Shown: positions 8,302 through 16,925 of the stretch, piece by piece
How the letters are laid out: each line of letters starts with the position of its first letter
Position numbering within the stretch: the stretch's first letter is position 1
Assembly: GCF_037039395.1 (NCBI RefSeq)
Contig: NZ_CP146244.1
Span: forward strand, 372,001-436,000
Direction: 5' to 3'
Source: Agrobacterium vitis
GTDB taxonomy: Bacteria; Pseudomonadota; Alphaproteobacteria; Rhizobiales; Rhizobiaceae
Length of the DNA stretch: 64,000 nucleotides
The notes under the pieces: model-generated
Database searches by the model: none
What the model was told of the DNA's origin: nothing
Seen by the model: only the letters and a program-made list of their open reading frames with translations
Made by a program: the position numbers and the translations under genes

Positions 8302-9198
8302 ATGGGGTTCAAATTCAATCAGGAGTTCCGCTATCGGATGCCCACGGTATTCGGGCCGGCCGTAGGTCCCCGCCAAAAGCCGGGCGGCGGCATGTGGGCT
8401 CTGGAAGAAACCGGTACGATGAATGCGGAATGGATGGCCATTACCTATCGCACCAGTGCGGATAAGTTAGAGGCGCTTCTGCCTCCGGGAATGAGCTTGC
8501 GTGGTGAGCCGCTCATCAGTGTCTCCTGCGCCTGGTTCAAGAATCTTTATTGGCTTGCAGGGCGTGGCTACGGCATTTTATCGATTGATTTTCCGGTAAC
8601 TTATCAAGGCAAGACCGAACGATTGGAGGGGTCTTTCTGCCCGGTTATCTGGGAGGGCGCGCCCGATGCGATCCTGACTGGGCGGGATGAAATGGGCTTT
8701 CCAAAACTGTTTTGCGATATGCCGGAAATCGCCTGGGATAAGGAGAAAGCCACCGCATCCTGCGAAGCATCGTGGTTCGGCTTTAAATTTTTCGACATTG
8801 CTCTTGGTGAAATGGAAGAGGATGACGCCCCGCCAAGCCTGCCTGGTTCCGGCGGTGGCGCTGCCATGTACTATAAATACGTACCTCGGACGAACCCGTT
8901 TCAGGGCGGGGGAGCAGACGTCGCTTATATCACGACGCCAGCGCCACCGCCGGGAGCGGGCAAGCCGGATGCCATCAATTTCGATGGATATGAGTTCAAG
9001 CGCTGGCGGGCTAAGGGCAGCTTTAACTGGCACAAGGCGACGTTTGAACAGCTCCCGACAACCTTTCATATCGTCAACGCCGTGGCAGATATGCCGTGTT
9101 TTGAAATCGTCAAAACCGAAATGGTGGCCTTTTCAGGTCCGGGAATTGGCGTTTCGGTCAATAGCATCCGCCCCGTAGAGCCGGGCCATCAGGAATAA
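8302..9198 (+). CDS. Acetoacetate-decarboxylase-family protein
   Basis: Member of the acetoacetate decarboxylase superfamily (about 298 aa). These enzymes use a Schiff-base lysine for decarboxylation or, in several relatives, aldol or hydration chemistry. The signature GRDEMGFPKLF places the active-site lysine at about residue 135, and ITYRTSADKLEALLPPGM near residue 40 is the usual N-terminal region. An upstream in-frame ATG at 8287 exists, but GGGAG at 8289-8293 spaces correctly for the ATG at 8302, which I take as the start. It lies 10 bp before the FAH-family gene. In a ring-cleavage pathway it may act on the opened, oxidised chain (inference). Confidence 0.8.
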   Translation: MGFKFNQEFRYRMPTVFGPAVGPRQKPGGGMWALEETGTMNAEWMAITYRTSADKLEALLPPGMSLRGEPLISVSCAWFKNLYWLAGRGYGILSIDFPVTYQGKTERLEGSFCPVIWEGAPDAILTGRDEMGFPKLFCDMPEIAWDKEKATASCEASWFGFKFFDIALGEMEEDDAPPSLPGSGGGAAMYYKYVPRTNPFQGGGADVAYITTPAPPPGAGKPDAINFDGYEFKRWRAKGSFNWHKATFEQLPTTFHIVNAVADMPCFEIVKTEMVAFSGPGIGVSVNSIRPVEPGHQE

Positions 9199-9208
9199 GG
9201 ACAATAGA

Positions 9209-10063
9209 ATGAAACTGGCAAGATTTATTGTCGAGGGAAAGCCTCGGCTCGGTAAAGTCGTGGGCTCTCAAATCATTGATCTGAGTTCCGCAGCTCCTGA
9301 ATGCGGAAGCTCAATGAAGGCGCTGATTGAGCGGTTGGATGAATTAAGACCGGCTTTGGAAGCGCTTGATGGCCCTTCTTTCGTACTGGCTGATGTTCAG
9401 CTTGCTGCACCAATCGCCGATCCCAGGAAGTTTCTCGCGATAGGAATGAATTACAGGGCCCATGCCGAGGAAGCAGCCGCCGCAGGAATACCCACGCCAA
9501 AGTCGCAATTGTGGTTCAACAAACAGGTCACCTGCATCAATGGACCCTATGACGACGTGGTGCTGCCCAGCGTGTCCGAAAAGGTCGATTATGAAGCTGA
9601 GCTGGGTTTCATCATTGGCAAGCGGTGCCGCCATGTGAAGCGCGAAGACGCGCAATCGGTGATCGCCGGGTATTTCGTTGCCAATGATGTCACCGCCAGA
9701 GACTGGCAGTTCCGTTCACCGACCTATACGCTTGGCAAGAGCTTTGATACCCACGGCCCCATCGGCCCCTGGATCACGACGGCGGACGAGGTTCCGGATC
9801 CGCACAATTTGACGCTGTCCCTCTCTCTGAATGGCGAGGAAAGGCAGCGCACGTCTACGGGCGATATGATCTACGATATCTGGGATCAGATTTCCTATCT
9901 CTCAACCGTTATGACCCTTGAGCCGGGTGACATCATCATAACGGGAACGCCGTCCAATGTTGGGATTGCAACCGATACCTTCATGAAGCCGGGCGATGTC
10001 GTTCGCGTCGAGGTAAACGGGTTGGGATCAATCGAAAACCGGTTCGTTGCCGAAGAGCGATAA
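9209..10063 (+). CDS. Fumarylacetoacetate-hydrolase-family protein
   Basis: FAH-superfamily enzyme (284 aa), a group that includes C-C bond hydrolases, acylpyruvases, hydratases, decarboxylases and isomerases of meta-cleavage pathways. The divalent-metal site is visible: Glu129 and Glu131 in VDYEAELGFIIG and Asp160 in FVANDVTARDWQ. Other family marks are FLAIGMNYRAHAEEA at about 74-88 and the C-terminal LEPGDIIITGTPSNVG. It directly follows the decarboxylase-like gene, and a hairpin terminator lies 48 bp after its stop, closing the transcript. It probably acts one or two steps after the extradiol dioxygenase. Confidence 0.87.
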   Translation: MKLARFIVEGKPRLGKVVGSQIIDLSSAAPECGSSMKALIERLDELRPALEALDGPSFVLADVQLAAPIADPRKFLAIGMNYRAHAEEAAAAGIPTPKSQLWFNKQVTCINGPYDDVVLPSVSEKVDYEAELGFIIGKRCRHVKREDAQSVIAGYFVANDVTARDWQFRSPTYTLGKSFDTHGPIGPWITTADEVPDPHNLTLSLSLNGEERQRTSTGDMIYDIWDQISYLSTVMTLEPGDIIITGTPSNVGIATDTFMKPGDVVRVEVNGLGSIENRFVAEER

Positions 10064-10110
10064 TCCATCAACGTTGATTGGCAGATAGCCAATTGAGATA
10101 CTCTGCCTTT

Positions 10111-10147
10111 AGGGTCTGTCTGGTTCAACCTGAACCGGCCAGACCCT
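10111..10147. terminator. Hairpin terminator after the FAH-family gene
   Basis: Stem of about 16 bp with two mismatches: AGGGTCTGTCTGGTTCA (10111-10127) against TGAACCGGCCAGACCCT (10131-10147), loop of three bases. Its core resembles the hairpins at 18154 and 39721, so it may belong to a dispersed repeat used as a terminator. Confidence 0.6.
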
Positions 10148-10213
10148 TGCAACCGCACGACCCTATGCCAGATGAGAAAGCAGGCCCTCCCTCCTCATCA
10201 CCCTGAATTTCTC

Positions 10214-10430
10214 CTAGAGGAACCGCAGACCGCCAGCCGCCTTTGTGCGTTTTATAAAACGCACGGCGCTGTAGGCGGCAATCTTTCCAGCAAGCGCAAT
10301 GCTATATCCGGGCTCCGAATTGATGATCCGCCGGTTGATCGCCGAGGCGGACATATTCAGTTTTTCAGCGGCTCCCCGGAAAGAGCCAGTGCGGCGACGG
10401 CATCCGCCGAGATTGCGGAGGAGAGATGAG
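10214..10430 (-). pseudogene. Remnant of a LysR-family regulator (helix-turn-helix only)
   Basis: The minus strand encodes TGSFRGAAEKLNMSASAINR followed by RI, which is the typical LysR winged-helix DNA-binding segment. It is cut by a stop at 10214-10216 and has no effector domain. Just upstream the matching N-terminal piece (SAISADAVAALALS) reads in another frame, so there is also a frameshift near 10385. About 70 codons remain of a protein normally near 300. It is likely the decayed regulator of the neighbouring cluster or of the deaminase. Confidence 0.6.
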
Positions 10431-10544
10431 TTGCATTCGGTGGCCCCAGCGTTTCATTTTCTCGAACGATAAAGCCGGAAAACTGTGCTTGTCATTCGAT
10501 TTTTCATCGCGCACCCTCAACCCGATTTTGCAAGGAGTATGACA

Positions 10545-11036
10545 ATGACATTCTCGTCTGTGGCCGGACTCGATCACGAATATTTCCTTCGTCTGAGTTT
10601 CAAAGTCGCGCTCAGGGCTCAAGAAACAGGCAACCATCCTTTCGGGGCTATTCTGGTCGGGCCGGATGGCGAGGTGCTGATGGAACAGGAAAACGCCTAT
10701 AACCCGACGCGCGATATGACCGGGCATGCAGAACGGGTTCTGATGACCCGCGCCTCGCAAGCTTACACGCCCGAACGCCTGCATCAATGCACCATGTATA
10801 CATCAGCCGAGCCCTGCGCCATGTGTGCCGGTGCAGCCTATTGGGCTGGGATTGGGCGGGTGGTTTTTGGCTTGAGCGAGAGCCAATTAAAGGCGATGAC
10901 AGGAAATCATCCCGAAAATCCGACACTCGATCTGCCATGCCGCGTGGTTTTCGCGGCGGGCCAACGCCGCGTCGAGGTTATCGGCCCTTTGTTGAGCGAA
11001 GAGGCCGCCAAATTGCATGACAATGCCTGGGGTTGA
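10545..11036 (+). CDS. Nucleoside/guanine deaminase-like protein (CDA fold)
   Basis: Zinc-dependent deaminase of the cytidine/deoxycytidylate deaminase fold (163 aa), closest in look to guanine deaminase GuaD or TadA-like enzymes. The metal site and acid/base are intact: His61-Ala-Glu63 in TGHAERV, and Cys91/Cys94 in EPCAMCAGAAYWAG. The N-terminus FKVALRAQETGNHPFGAILVG is the usual first helix and strand. I chose the ATG at 10545 because AAGGAG (10532-10537) is 7 bp away; upstream in-frame starts at 10485 and 10539 are badly spaced. It stands alone between a LysR remnant and the convergent GntR gene. Purine deamination is likely; the exact base is uncertain. Confidence 0.82.
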   Translation: MTFSSVAGLDHEYFLRLSFKVALRAQETGNHPFGAILVGPDGEVLMEQENAYNPTRDMTGHAERVLMTRASQAYTPERLHQCTMYTSAEPCAMCAGAAYWAGIGRVVFGLSESQLKAMTGNHPENPTLDLPCRVVFAAGQRRVEVIGPLLSEEAAKLHDNAWG

Positions 11037-11085
11037 TGGCGGAGGATTGTCGGGGGTATGTTGGTGTGGGAGCTGGTGATCCGGC

Positions 11086-11796
11086 TTACGAACGTGAATG
11101 GCTGTCGTTATTTCCCGTATTTGAAAAGAGGCCGTCAAAGGGGCCGTCTAAACGCAAAAGGAGATCACTTGTCTTGCGTAGATGTGCTTCAAGCCGAGAA
11201 CATGCGAGTTCTGTGTCGCGCGCCAGGACGGCTTCAGCGATTTCTGCATGCTCAATGTCAACGTGACGGGGCTCTTTCATGAACGGGACCGCCATGCGTC
11301 TATATCGCTCGACCTGCCAGAACATCGAGTCGCGAAGCTTCAGCCACCAGCGACTATCGCATGCGATAACCAAGGCATCATGGAATGCCGCATGAAGTTC
11401 AGTCCAGGCCGGATTAACGGTATCGCTGCCGTTAGGGTCAGACATCGAGGTATGGTGCAGTTGATGGCTGATATCTTTGATATGACCTTCCCAGGCTAAG
11501 GACCCCTTGGTAATCGATCGGCGAAGGCAGCGAAGTTCGATTTCTATCCGTACCTCGGTCAAATCCTTTAAATCTTCGATCGAGATCGGGGTCACGTGAA
11601 ATCCGCGCTGAGCCTCTGCGACAACCAGTCCATCGGATGTCAGACGCGCCAAAGCCTCCCGCACCGCCCCAGGGCTAACGCCAAGTTGCTGGCACAGAGT
11701 ATCGATCTTGAGCTTCGACCCGGGCATAAAGCGGCCGTTGAGCAAGCCATGGCGGAGAACCTCATAGGTTTCCAGGGTGCGGGATCGTACTGTCAT
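11086..11796 (-). CDS. GntR-family regulator (FCD/FadR-type)
   Basis: Transcription factor of about 236 aa. The N-terminal winged helix is clear (LKIDTLCQQLGVSPGAVREA, residues about 30-49), and the C-terminal FCD ligand domain shows the metal-ligand pattern of the family (TELHAAFHDALV and HAEIAEAVLARD). A GTG at 11802 is also in frame; I prefer the ATG at 11796. The AT-rich palindromic 14-mer at 11823-11836 lies 27 bp upstream and matches the one before the decarboxylase gene at 8302, suggesting autoregulation and control of that transcript (inference). It could alternatively serve the importer at 12172, which is divergent. Confidence 0.85.
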   Translation of the reverse strand: MTVRSRTLETYEVLRHGLLNGRFMPGSKLKIDTLCQQLGVSPGAVREALARLTSDGLVVAEAQRGFHVTPISIEDLKDLTEVRIEIELRCLRRSITKGSLAWEGHIKDISHQLHHTSMSDPNGSDTVNPAWTELHAAFHDALVIACDSRWWLKLRDSMFWQVERYRRMAVPFMKEPRHVDIEHAEIAEAVLARDTELACSRLEAHLRKTSDLLLRLDGPFDGLFSNTGNNDSHSRS

Positions 11797-11802
11797 CTCC
11801 AC

Positions 11803-12171
11803 ACTTCTATCTTATTTCTATGAAAATATATTTTTTGAGATTCTGTATATACGGAGCTAAAAGCACGCACAATCCGGAGGCCTCCATTGGCCTCCCGATT
11901 CATACCAAGTCTCTGACATGCTCATGCATCCTCGACTTGAAGAAATTGAAAATATCACAAATACATCAGAGGCTTGAGATATTTTCAAACGGAATACGAA
12001 GAGTCATTTTTAATGAATCTTCGTATCACAGATCTCGTTCCCTCCAGACAGTACGGCTTTTGTTTTCAGTTCGTGCATCATCGCTAACAGGCATTGACAG
12101 ACCGTGACGTTCCGATAGTCTTTAATTATGATCTGTATTGCGTAATTATAGAATAATAAAAGGGGAATGTC
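11803..12171. promoter_or_regulatory. Divergent control region between GntR and the importer operon, with two structured repeats
   Basis: This 369-bp region holds the 14-mer AAAATATATTTTTT (11823-11836), an 11-bp perfect inverted repeat (TTGAAAATATC 11946-11956 with GATATTTTCAA 11978-11988), and a 15-bp stem with one mismatch and a 3-base loop (11994-12008 with 12012-12026). A TTGACA at 12094-12099 may be the -35 box of the importer promoter, though no good -10 follows. AGGGGAA at 12161 is the ribosome site for the gene at 12172. Confidence 0.45.
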
Positions 12172-13713
12172 ATGAAACGCAAATTGGGATTGCTGGCAAC
12201 GCTGGCATTTGCACTTTTACCTGGACTTGCACTCTTGCCGGGGCAGGGTCTGGCGCAGGACAAGGGCGGGGTCATTAACGTCGCAACCATTGGTGAACCA
12301 CCTACACTGGACCCGATGGCATCAACTGCTGACCTGGTCGGAATGACCACACAGCATATGTTTGAAACGCTGTTTACCTTCGATGACAAATGGAATGTCA
12401 TTCCGCTGTTGGCTGAGACCATGCCCGCCATTACCGATGAGGGCAAAACCTACGACATCACCTTGCGCGCTGGCGTGAAATTTCATGATGGCTCGGTGAT
12501 GACCTCCACTGACGTGGTGGCCTCGATTGAGCGGTGGCTTGCAACGGCATCACGCGGCAAACAGGTTGTGGCCTATATCGACACGGTAACCGCGCAGGGC
12601 GACAATGCCATTCGCATCACGCTGAAAAAGCCTTATGCGCCGCTGTTATCGCTGCTGGCCTTCAACAATTCCGCAGCGGTGATCATTCCAAAATCCACCA
12701 TTGCCGATCCTTTGACGAAATTCATCGGCACCGGCCCCTATATGCTGAAAGAGCGCAAGCCAGACCAATATATTCAGCTGGTGCGGTTTGATGGTTATAC
12801 ACCCAGAACCGATGCCGCAAACGGCTTTGGGGGTGCGCGCAAAGCCATTCTGGATGAAATCCGCTTCATTCCCGTGCCGGATGCCAATACACGGCTTGAG
12901 GGCGCTGTCTCCGGTCAGTTTGACTACACGGATTCTCTCGCACCCGAGAGCTATGACCGCCTGAAAGGCTCGAAAGCCTCTGACCCAGTGGTACTCAAGC
13001 CCTATGGTGCGCCGGTGTTTGTGATGAACACCAAGCAGGGCATCATGACCAGCAAGACCCTGCGCCATGCCGTTCAGGTGGCATTGAACCCTGAGGACAT
13101 GTTGCTGGCCGCCTTTGGCAACCCGGAATTCTTTGCTGTCGATGGTGCGATCTATCCTGAAGGCTATGCCTGGCACACCAAGGAAGGCATTGCTCGTTAC
13201 GGCAGTGGCGACCCTGAAGCCGCCGCCAAGTTGATGAAAGAGGCGGGCTATGATGGCAAGCCAGTGCGCATTCTCACCAGCCGCCAATATGAGTTTCACT
13301 ATAAAATGGCGCAGGTGGCAGCCGAATATCTGAAAGCGGCTGGCTTCAAGGTTGATCTGCAAATCTATGATTGGGCAACGCTGACAACGCGCCGTGCAGA
13401 CCCTGCCTTGTGGGATATTTTCATCACCCACGGCCCGTTTCCGCCAGAGCCTGTGCTGAATGGTTGGATGTCGGATAGCTATCCCGGCTGGTGGTCTACT
13501 CCAGAGAAGACCAAGGCAATTGAGCCGTTCATTGCCGAGTCTGATCCTGCCAAGCGCCAGAAGCTTTTCGCGGAGATTCAGAAGACCTTCTATGAGGATG
13601 CCCCTGTGTTCAAGGTTGGTGATTTCAATGCGCTTTCGGCCAAGGCCAAGACGCTTGAGGGCTTTCATCCATCGCCATGGCCTTACTTCTGGAATGTCAG
13701 CTCCAAAAAGTAA
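12172..13713 (+). CDS. Peptide/oligosaccharide-type ABC transporter substrate-binding protein (family 5)
   Basis: Periplasmic binding protein of 513 aa in solute-binding family 5 (DppA/OppA type). The signal peptide covers about residues 1-28 (LLPGLALLPGQGLAQ). The mature start GGVINVATIGEPPTLDPMAS and the later FTFDDKWNVIPLLAETMPAI, LRAGVKFHDGSVMTSTDVVA and SLLAFNNSAAVIIPK are diagnostic of the family. It is the first gene of an operon with a GH1 glycosidase and two permeases, so the ligand may be a glycoside or an acylated amino sugar rather than a peptide (inference). Confidence 0.9.
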   Translation: MKRKLGLLATLAFALLPGLALLPGQGLAQDKGGVINVATIGEPPTLDPMASTADLVGMTTQHMFETLFTFDDKWNVIPLLAETMPAITDEGKTYDITLRAGVKFHDGSVMTSTDVVASIERWLATASRGKQVVAYIDTVTAQGDNAIRITLKKPYAPLLSLLAFNNSAAVIIPKSTIADPLTKFIGTGPYMLKERKPDQYIQLVRFDGYTPRTDAANGFGGARKAILDEIRFIPVPDANTRLEGAVSGQFDYTDSLAPESYDRLKGSKASDPVVLKPYGAPVFVMNTKQGIMTSKTLRHAVQVALNPEDMLLAAFGNPEFFAVDGAIYPEGYAWHTKEGIARYGSGDPEAAAKLMKEAGYDGKPVRILTSRQYEFHYKMAQVAAEYLKAAGFKVDLQIYDWATLTTRRADPALWDIFITHGPFPPEPVLNGWMSDSYPGWWSTPEKTKAIEPFIAESDPAKRQKLFAEIQKTFYEDAPVFKVGDFNALSAKAKTLEGFHPSPWPYFWNVSSKK

Positions 13714-13747
13714 GCCATCTCTTACCGTCTGAGTAAAGAAACACATC

Positions 13748-15076
13748 ATGTCGAGATCCTTTCCTCCTGATTTTCTCTGGGGCGTGGCGGCCTCTGCCTT
13801 TCAAACGGAAGGTGCTGTCCATGCCGATGGGCGCGGCCAAAGTGTGTGGGATGTTTACAGCCACACACCGGGCCGCACCACCAATGGCGATACCGCCGAT
13901 ATCGCCTGCGACCATTACCACCGCTACCCGGAAGACATCGCGCTGATGCGCGGGCTTGGGGTGAAGGCCTATCGGCTTTCCACCGCTTGGCCGCGTATTT
14001 TCCCAACCGGCAGTGGGCAGGTGAACCAGCGGGGATTGGATTTCTACGACCGGGTGATCGATCTGGCCTTGCATGAGGGAATTGAGCCGTGGATTTGCCT
14101 GCATCATTGGGACATGCCCGTCACAGTGGAAGAGAATGGCGGCTGGCGCAATCGCGATACGGCGAAGGTTTTTGCCGATTACGCCGCCGTTGTCGCCAGG
14201 CATTTTGGTGATCGGGTCAAACGCTTTGCGCCGATCAACGAGCCGAATGTGATTCCGTGGGTGGCCTATAATGTCGGGCGTCATGCGCCCGGAAAGCAGG
14301 ATTATCCCTCCAGCCTTCAGGCCATTCACACACTCAATCTCGCCCATGGTTACTCGGTGTCAGCAGTGCGGGCAGAAGCGCCGCAAGCCGAGGTGGGCAA
14401 TATTGTTTCTCTTGGCCCGGTGCGTCCACATTATGACGATGCGGCCCATGAAGAAGCGCGAGTTCTGGGCGATTGCCTGTGGCGCAGGGTGACTGTTGAT
14501 CCGCTCTGGCTCGGCACCTACCCAGAGCCGATTGCGGATGCCATGCAGCCCTTCATTCAACCCGGTGATATGGACGCCATTTCGCAAAAAATGGATTTTT
14601 TCGGCCTCAACCACTATAATCCGGTGTTTGTTGGCCCGAATAAAACCACCACCTTTGGCGTATCGGAAACAGCACCCCCGACAGGCATGGGACCACTCAC
14701 CGATGTCAACTGGGTGGTCGATCCGGCAGCCTTTCTGGAACAGATCCGGGACACCAGCGCCCGCTATGGCAAGCCAACCATTTACATCACTGAAAACGGT
14801 GCCTCCTACCCGGATGCCCTTGGCCCAGACCGGAAGGTGATCGACAATGACCGCATCGCCTATTTCAACCTCTATTTGAATGCGCTGCTGGATGCGCTGG
14901 ATGAGGGCCATGATATCAGAGGCTATTTCGCCTGGTCGCTGATGGATAATTTCGAATGGGGCCGCGGCTATTCCAAGCGGTTTGGCTTGGTTTACGTCGA
15001 TAATCCCACTCTGCAACGCATTCCCAAACAATCCTATCATTGGCTCAGCGATGTGATTGCCGCCAATGCCCTATAA
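13748..15076 (+). CDS. GH1 family beta-glucosidase / 6-phospho-independent beta-glycosidase
   Basis: Retaining beta-glycosidase of glycoside hydrolase family 1 (442 aa, full length), cytoplasmic as no signal peptide is present. The acid/base Glu165 lies in FAPINEPNV and the nucleophile Glu349 in YITENGAS. Other GH1 marks are DFLWGVAASAFQTEG at the N-terminus, LHHWDMP and FAWSLMDNFEWGRGYSKRFG near the C-terminus. It sits between the binding protein and the permeases of an ABC importer, so it probably cleaves the imported glycoside. Beta-glucosidase, beta-galactosidase and beta-fucosidase activity often overlap in this family, so the sugar is uncertain. Confidence 0.9.
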   Translation: MSRSFPPDFLWGVAASAFQTEGAVHADGRGQSVWDVYSHTPGRTTNGDTADIACDHYHRYPEDIALMRGLGVKAYRLSTAWPRIFPTGSGQVNQRGLDFYDRVIDLALHEGIEPWICLHHWDMPVTVEENGGWRNRDTAKVFADYAAVVARHFGDRVKRFAPINEPNVIPWVAYNVGRHAPGKQDYPSSLQAIHTLNLAHGYSVSAVRAEAPQAEVGNIVSLGPVRPHYDDAAHEEARVLGDCLWRRVTVDPLWLGTYPEPIADAMQPFIQPGDMDAISQKMDFFGLNHYNPVFVGPNKTTTFGVSETAPPTGMGPLTDVNWVVDPAAFLEQIRDTSARYGKPTIYITENGASYPDALGPDRKVIDNDRIAYFNLYLNALLDALDEGHDIRGYFAWSLMDNFEWGRGYSKRFGLVYVDNPTLQRIPKQSYHWLSDVIAANAL

Positions 15077-15100
15077 ATCCAAGCGACGAGAGGGCAGATC

Positions 15101-16042
15101 ATGATCAGCTATATCGTCAAGCGCCTGCTTGGCATGATTGTGGTGATGTTTCTGGTGGTGACCATTGTGTTCATCATCGTGCGCGTCACCCCCGGCGATC
15201 CCGCAGCCGTCATGCTGGGGCCGGATGCGTCAGCCCAAGATGTTGCCGATCTGCGCTCCAAGCTGGGGCTGGATCAATCGCTGATCTCGCAATACGTATT
15301 TTATATCGGGGCCTTGTTGACAGGTGATCTGGGCCGCTCGATCTTTCTGGATATGCCAGTGGGCGCTGCCCTATTGCAGCGGGCCGAGCCAACCTTTTTC
15401 CTCACGCTGTTTGCGCTGCTGATTGCCTGCGTGCTGGCGCTTCCCATTGGTATTTATGCCGCCTATCGGCGCGGCTCATGGCTCGATCAAGCGGTGACGG
15501 CCATTGCCATGCTGGCGGCCAGCATTCCCAGCTTTTGGCTGGGGTTGATCCTGATGCAGTTCTTTGCGGTGAAGTTGCAACTCTTTCCCGTCTCCGGCTA
15601 TGGCGGACCGGGCACAAGTTTTCTGGAGCGGATGTACCATCTGGCTTTGCCAGCCATTGCGCTGGGTCTGGTCTCATCATCCCTGATCCTGCGCTTTACC
15701 CGTGCCTCTATGCTGGATGTGCTGGGCGATGATTTTGTGCGCACCGCCCGCGCCAAAGGCCTGCAAGAGCGGCATGTGGTGCTGCGCCATGCGCTGAAAA
15801 ACGCCTTGATCCCCATCCTCACCGTGGTGGGACTGACGGCGGCGGTGCTGATTTCCGGCGCGGTTGTCACCGAGACGGTGTTTGGCCTGCCCGGCATTGG
15901 CAGTCTCGTGGTCTCTGCCGTTTTGCGCCGCGATTATCCGGTTATCCAAGGGGCCTTGCTGGTGATTGCTGGCCTCTACGTGCTGGTGAATTTCGCCATT
16001 GATATGCTCTATCTGCTGATTGATCCGAGGGTGCGTTACTGA
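15101..16042 (+). CDS. ABC transporter permease (DppB-like)
   Basis: Inner-membrane permease of 313 aa of the DppB/OppB type, first of a heterodimeric pair. The N-terminal helix and periplasmic motif VRVTPGDPAAVMLGPDAS are typical. The ABC-interacting EAA loop is visible as LGDDFVRTARAKGLQERHVV at about 206-225. Six hydrophobic segments can be counted. Its last base overlaps the start of the next permease (TGATG), showing translational coupling. Confidence 0.9.
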   Translation: MISYIVKRLLGMIVVMFLVVTIVFIIVRVTPGDPAAVMLGPDASAQDVADLRSKLGLDQSLISQYVFYIGALLTGDLGRSIFLDMPVGAALLQRAEPTFFLTLFALLIACVLALPIGIYAAYRRGSWLDQAVTAIAMLAASIPSFWLGLILMQFFAVKLQLFPVSGYGGPGTSFLERMYHLALPAIALGLVSSSLILRFTRASMLDVLGDDFVRTARAKGLQERHVVLRHALKNALIPILTVVGLTAAVLISGAVVTETVFGLPGIGSLVVSAVLRRDYPVIQGALLVIAGLYVLVNFAIDMLYLLIDPRVRY

Positions 16043-16923
16043 TGACCCAACCCATATCCTTTGAGAGCGCACCCCCACCGCAATCAGAAACCCTGCGCTT
16101 TCTGCGCCGCCTTTTGCGCCGCAAGACGGTGGCGATTGGCCTGTGCATTCTCGCCATCTTCGTGCTTTTGGCAGTGTTGGCACCATGGATCGCCCCTTAT
16201 TCTCACTATAAACTCTCGATCATGAATCGGCTAAAACCACCGAGCGGAACCTATTGGTTTGGCACCGATGAGTTTGGACGCGATGTGTTTTCACGCACGA
16301 TTTATGCGGGGCGACTGTCTTTGCTGGTTGGGGCGTCGGTGGTGGTGCTGTCATCGCTGATCGGCGTCACGCTTGGGCTGCTTGCGGGCTTTTTTCACCG
16401 TCTGGACACCCCCATCGCCCGGCTGATTGATGCGATGATGGCCTTTCCCGATATTCTGCTGGCCATCGCATTGGTAGCGGCCCTTGGGCCATCGCTCACC
16501 ACGGTGATCATTGCACTTTCAGTGGTTTACGCCCCCCGATTGGCCCGGATTGTGCGAGCCTCAACACTGGTGATCCGCGAGCTACCCTATATCGAAGCGG
16601 CCCGTGCGCTTGGTATTTCCACCACACACATCATGGTGCGGCATGTGCTGCGCAATCTGATGTCGCCCATTCTGGTGCAGGCTACATTTTTGTTTGCCAG
16701 CGCCATGTTGGCTGAGGCTGGCCTGTCGTTTCTGGGCGTTGGCGTCAGCCCGGAAATCCCCACCTGGGGCACGATGATTGCGGCTGGTCGGCAATATGTC
16801 GATCAGGCCGACTGGATGACGCTGTTTCCCGGTTTTGCCATCATTCTCTCTGTGATGTCGCTTCAGATCGTCGGTGACGGTTTGCGCGACATGCTCGACC
16901 CAAGACTGCAAAAGGATATTTGA
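16042..16923 (+). CDS. ABC transporter permease (DppC-like)
   Basis: Second permease subunit (293 aa), DppC/OppC type. It begins with a cytoplasmic tail and first helix (KTVAIGLCILAIFVLLAVLA), followed by the characteristic YWFGTDEFGRDVFSRTIYAGR. The coupling loop is seen as ELPYIEAARALGISTTHIMV. It overlaps the upstream permease by one base and stops 2 bp before the start of the amidohydrolase. No ATP-binding subunit is encoded anywhere in this operon, so the pump must borrow one. Confidence 0.9.
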   Translation: MTQPISFESAPPPQSETLRFLRRLLRRKTVAIGLCILAIFVLLAVLAPWIAPYSHYKLSIMNRLKPPSGTYWFGTDEFGRDVFSRTIYAGRLSLLVGASVVVLSSLIGVTLGLLAGFFHRLDTPIARLIDAMMAFPDILLAIALVAALGPSLTTVIIALSVVYAPRLARIVRASTLVIRELPYIEAARALGISTTHIMVRHVLRNLMSPILVQATFLFASAMLAEAGLSFLGVGVSPEIPTWGTMIAAGRQYVDQADWMTLFPGFAIILSVMSLQIVGDGLRDMLDPRLQKDI

Positions 16924-16925
16924 CC

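Noticed and set aside
10172..10429. Plus-strand 85-codon frame
   Set aside because: The opposite strand carries a LysR helix-turn-helix remnant, which explains the open stretch.
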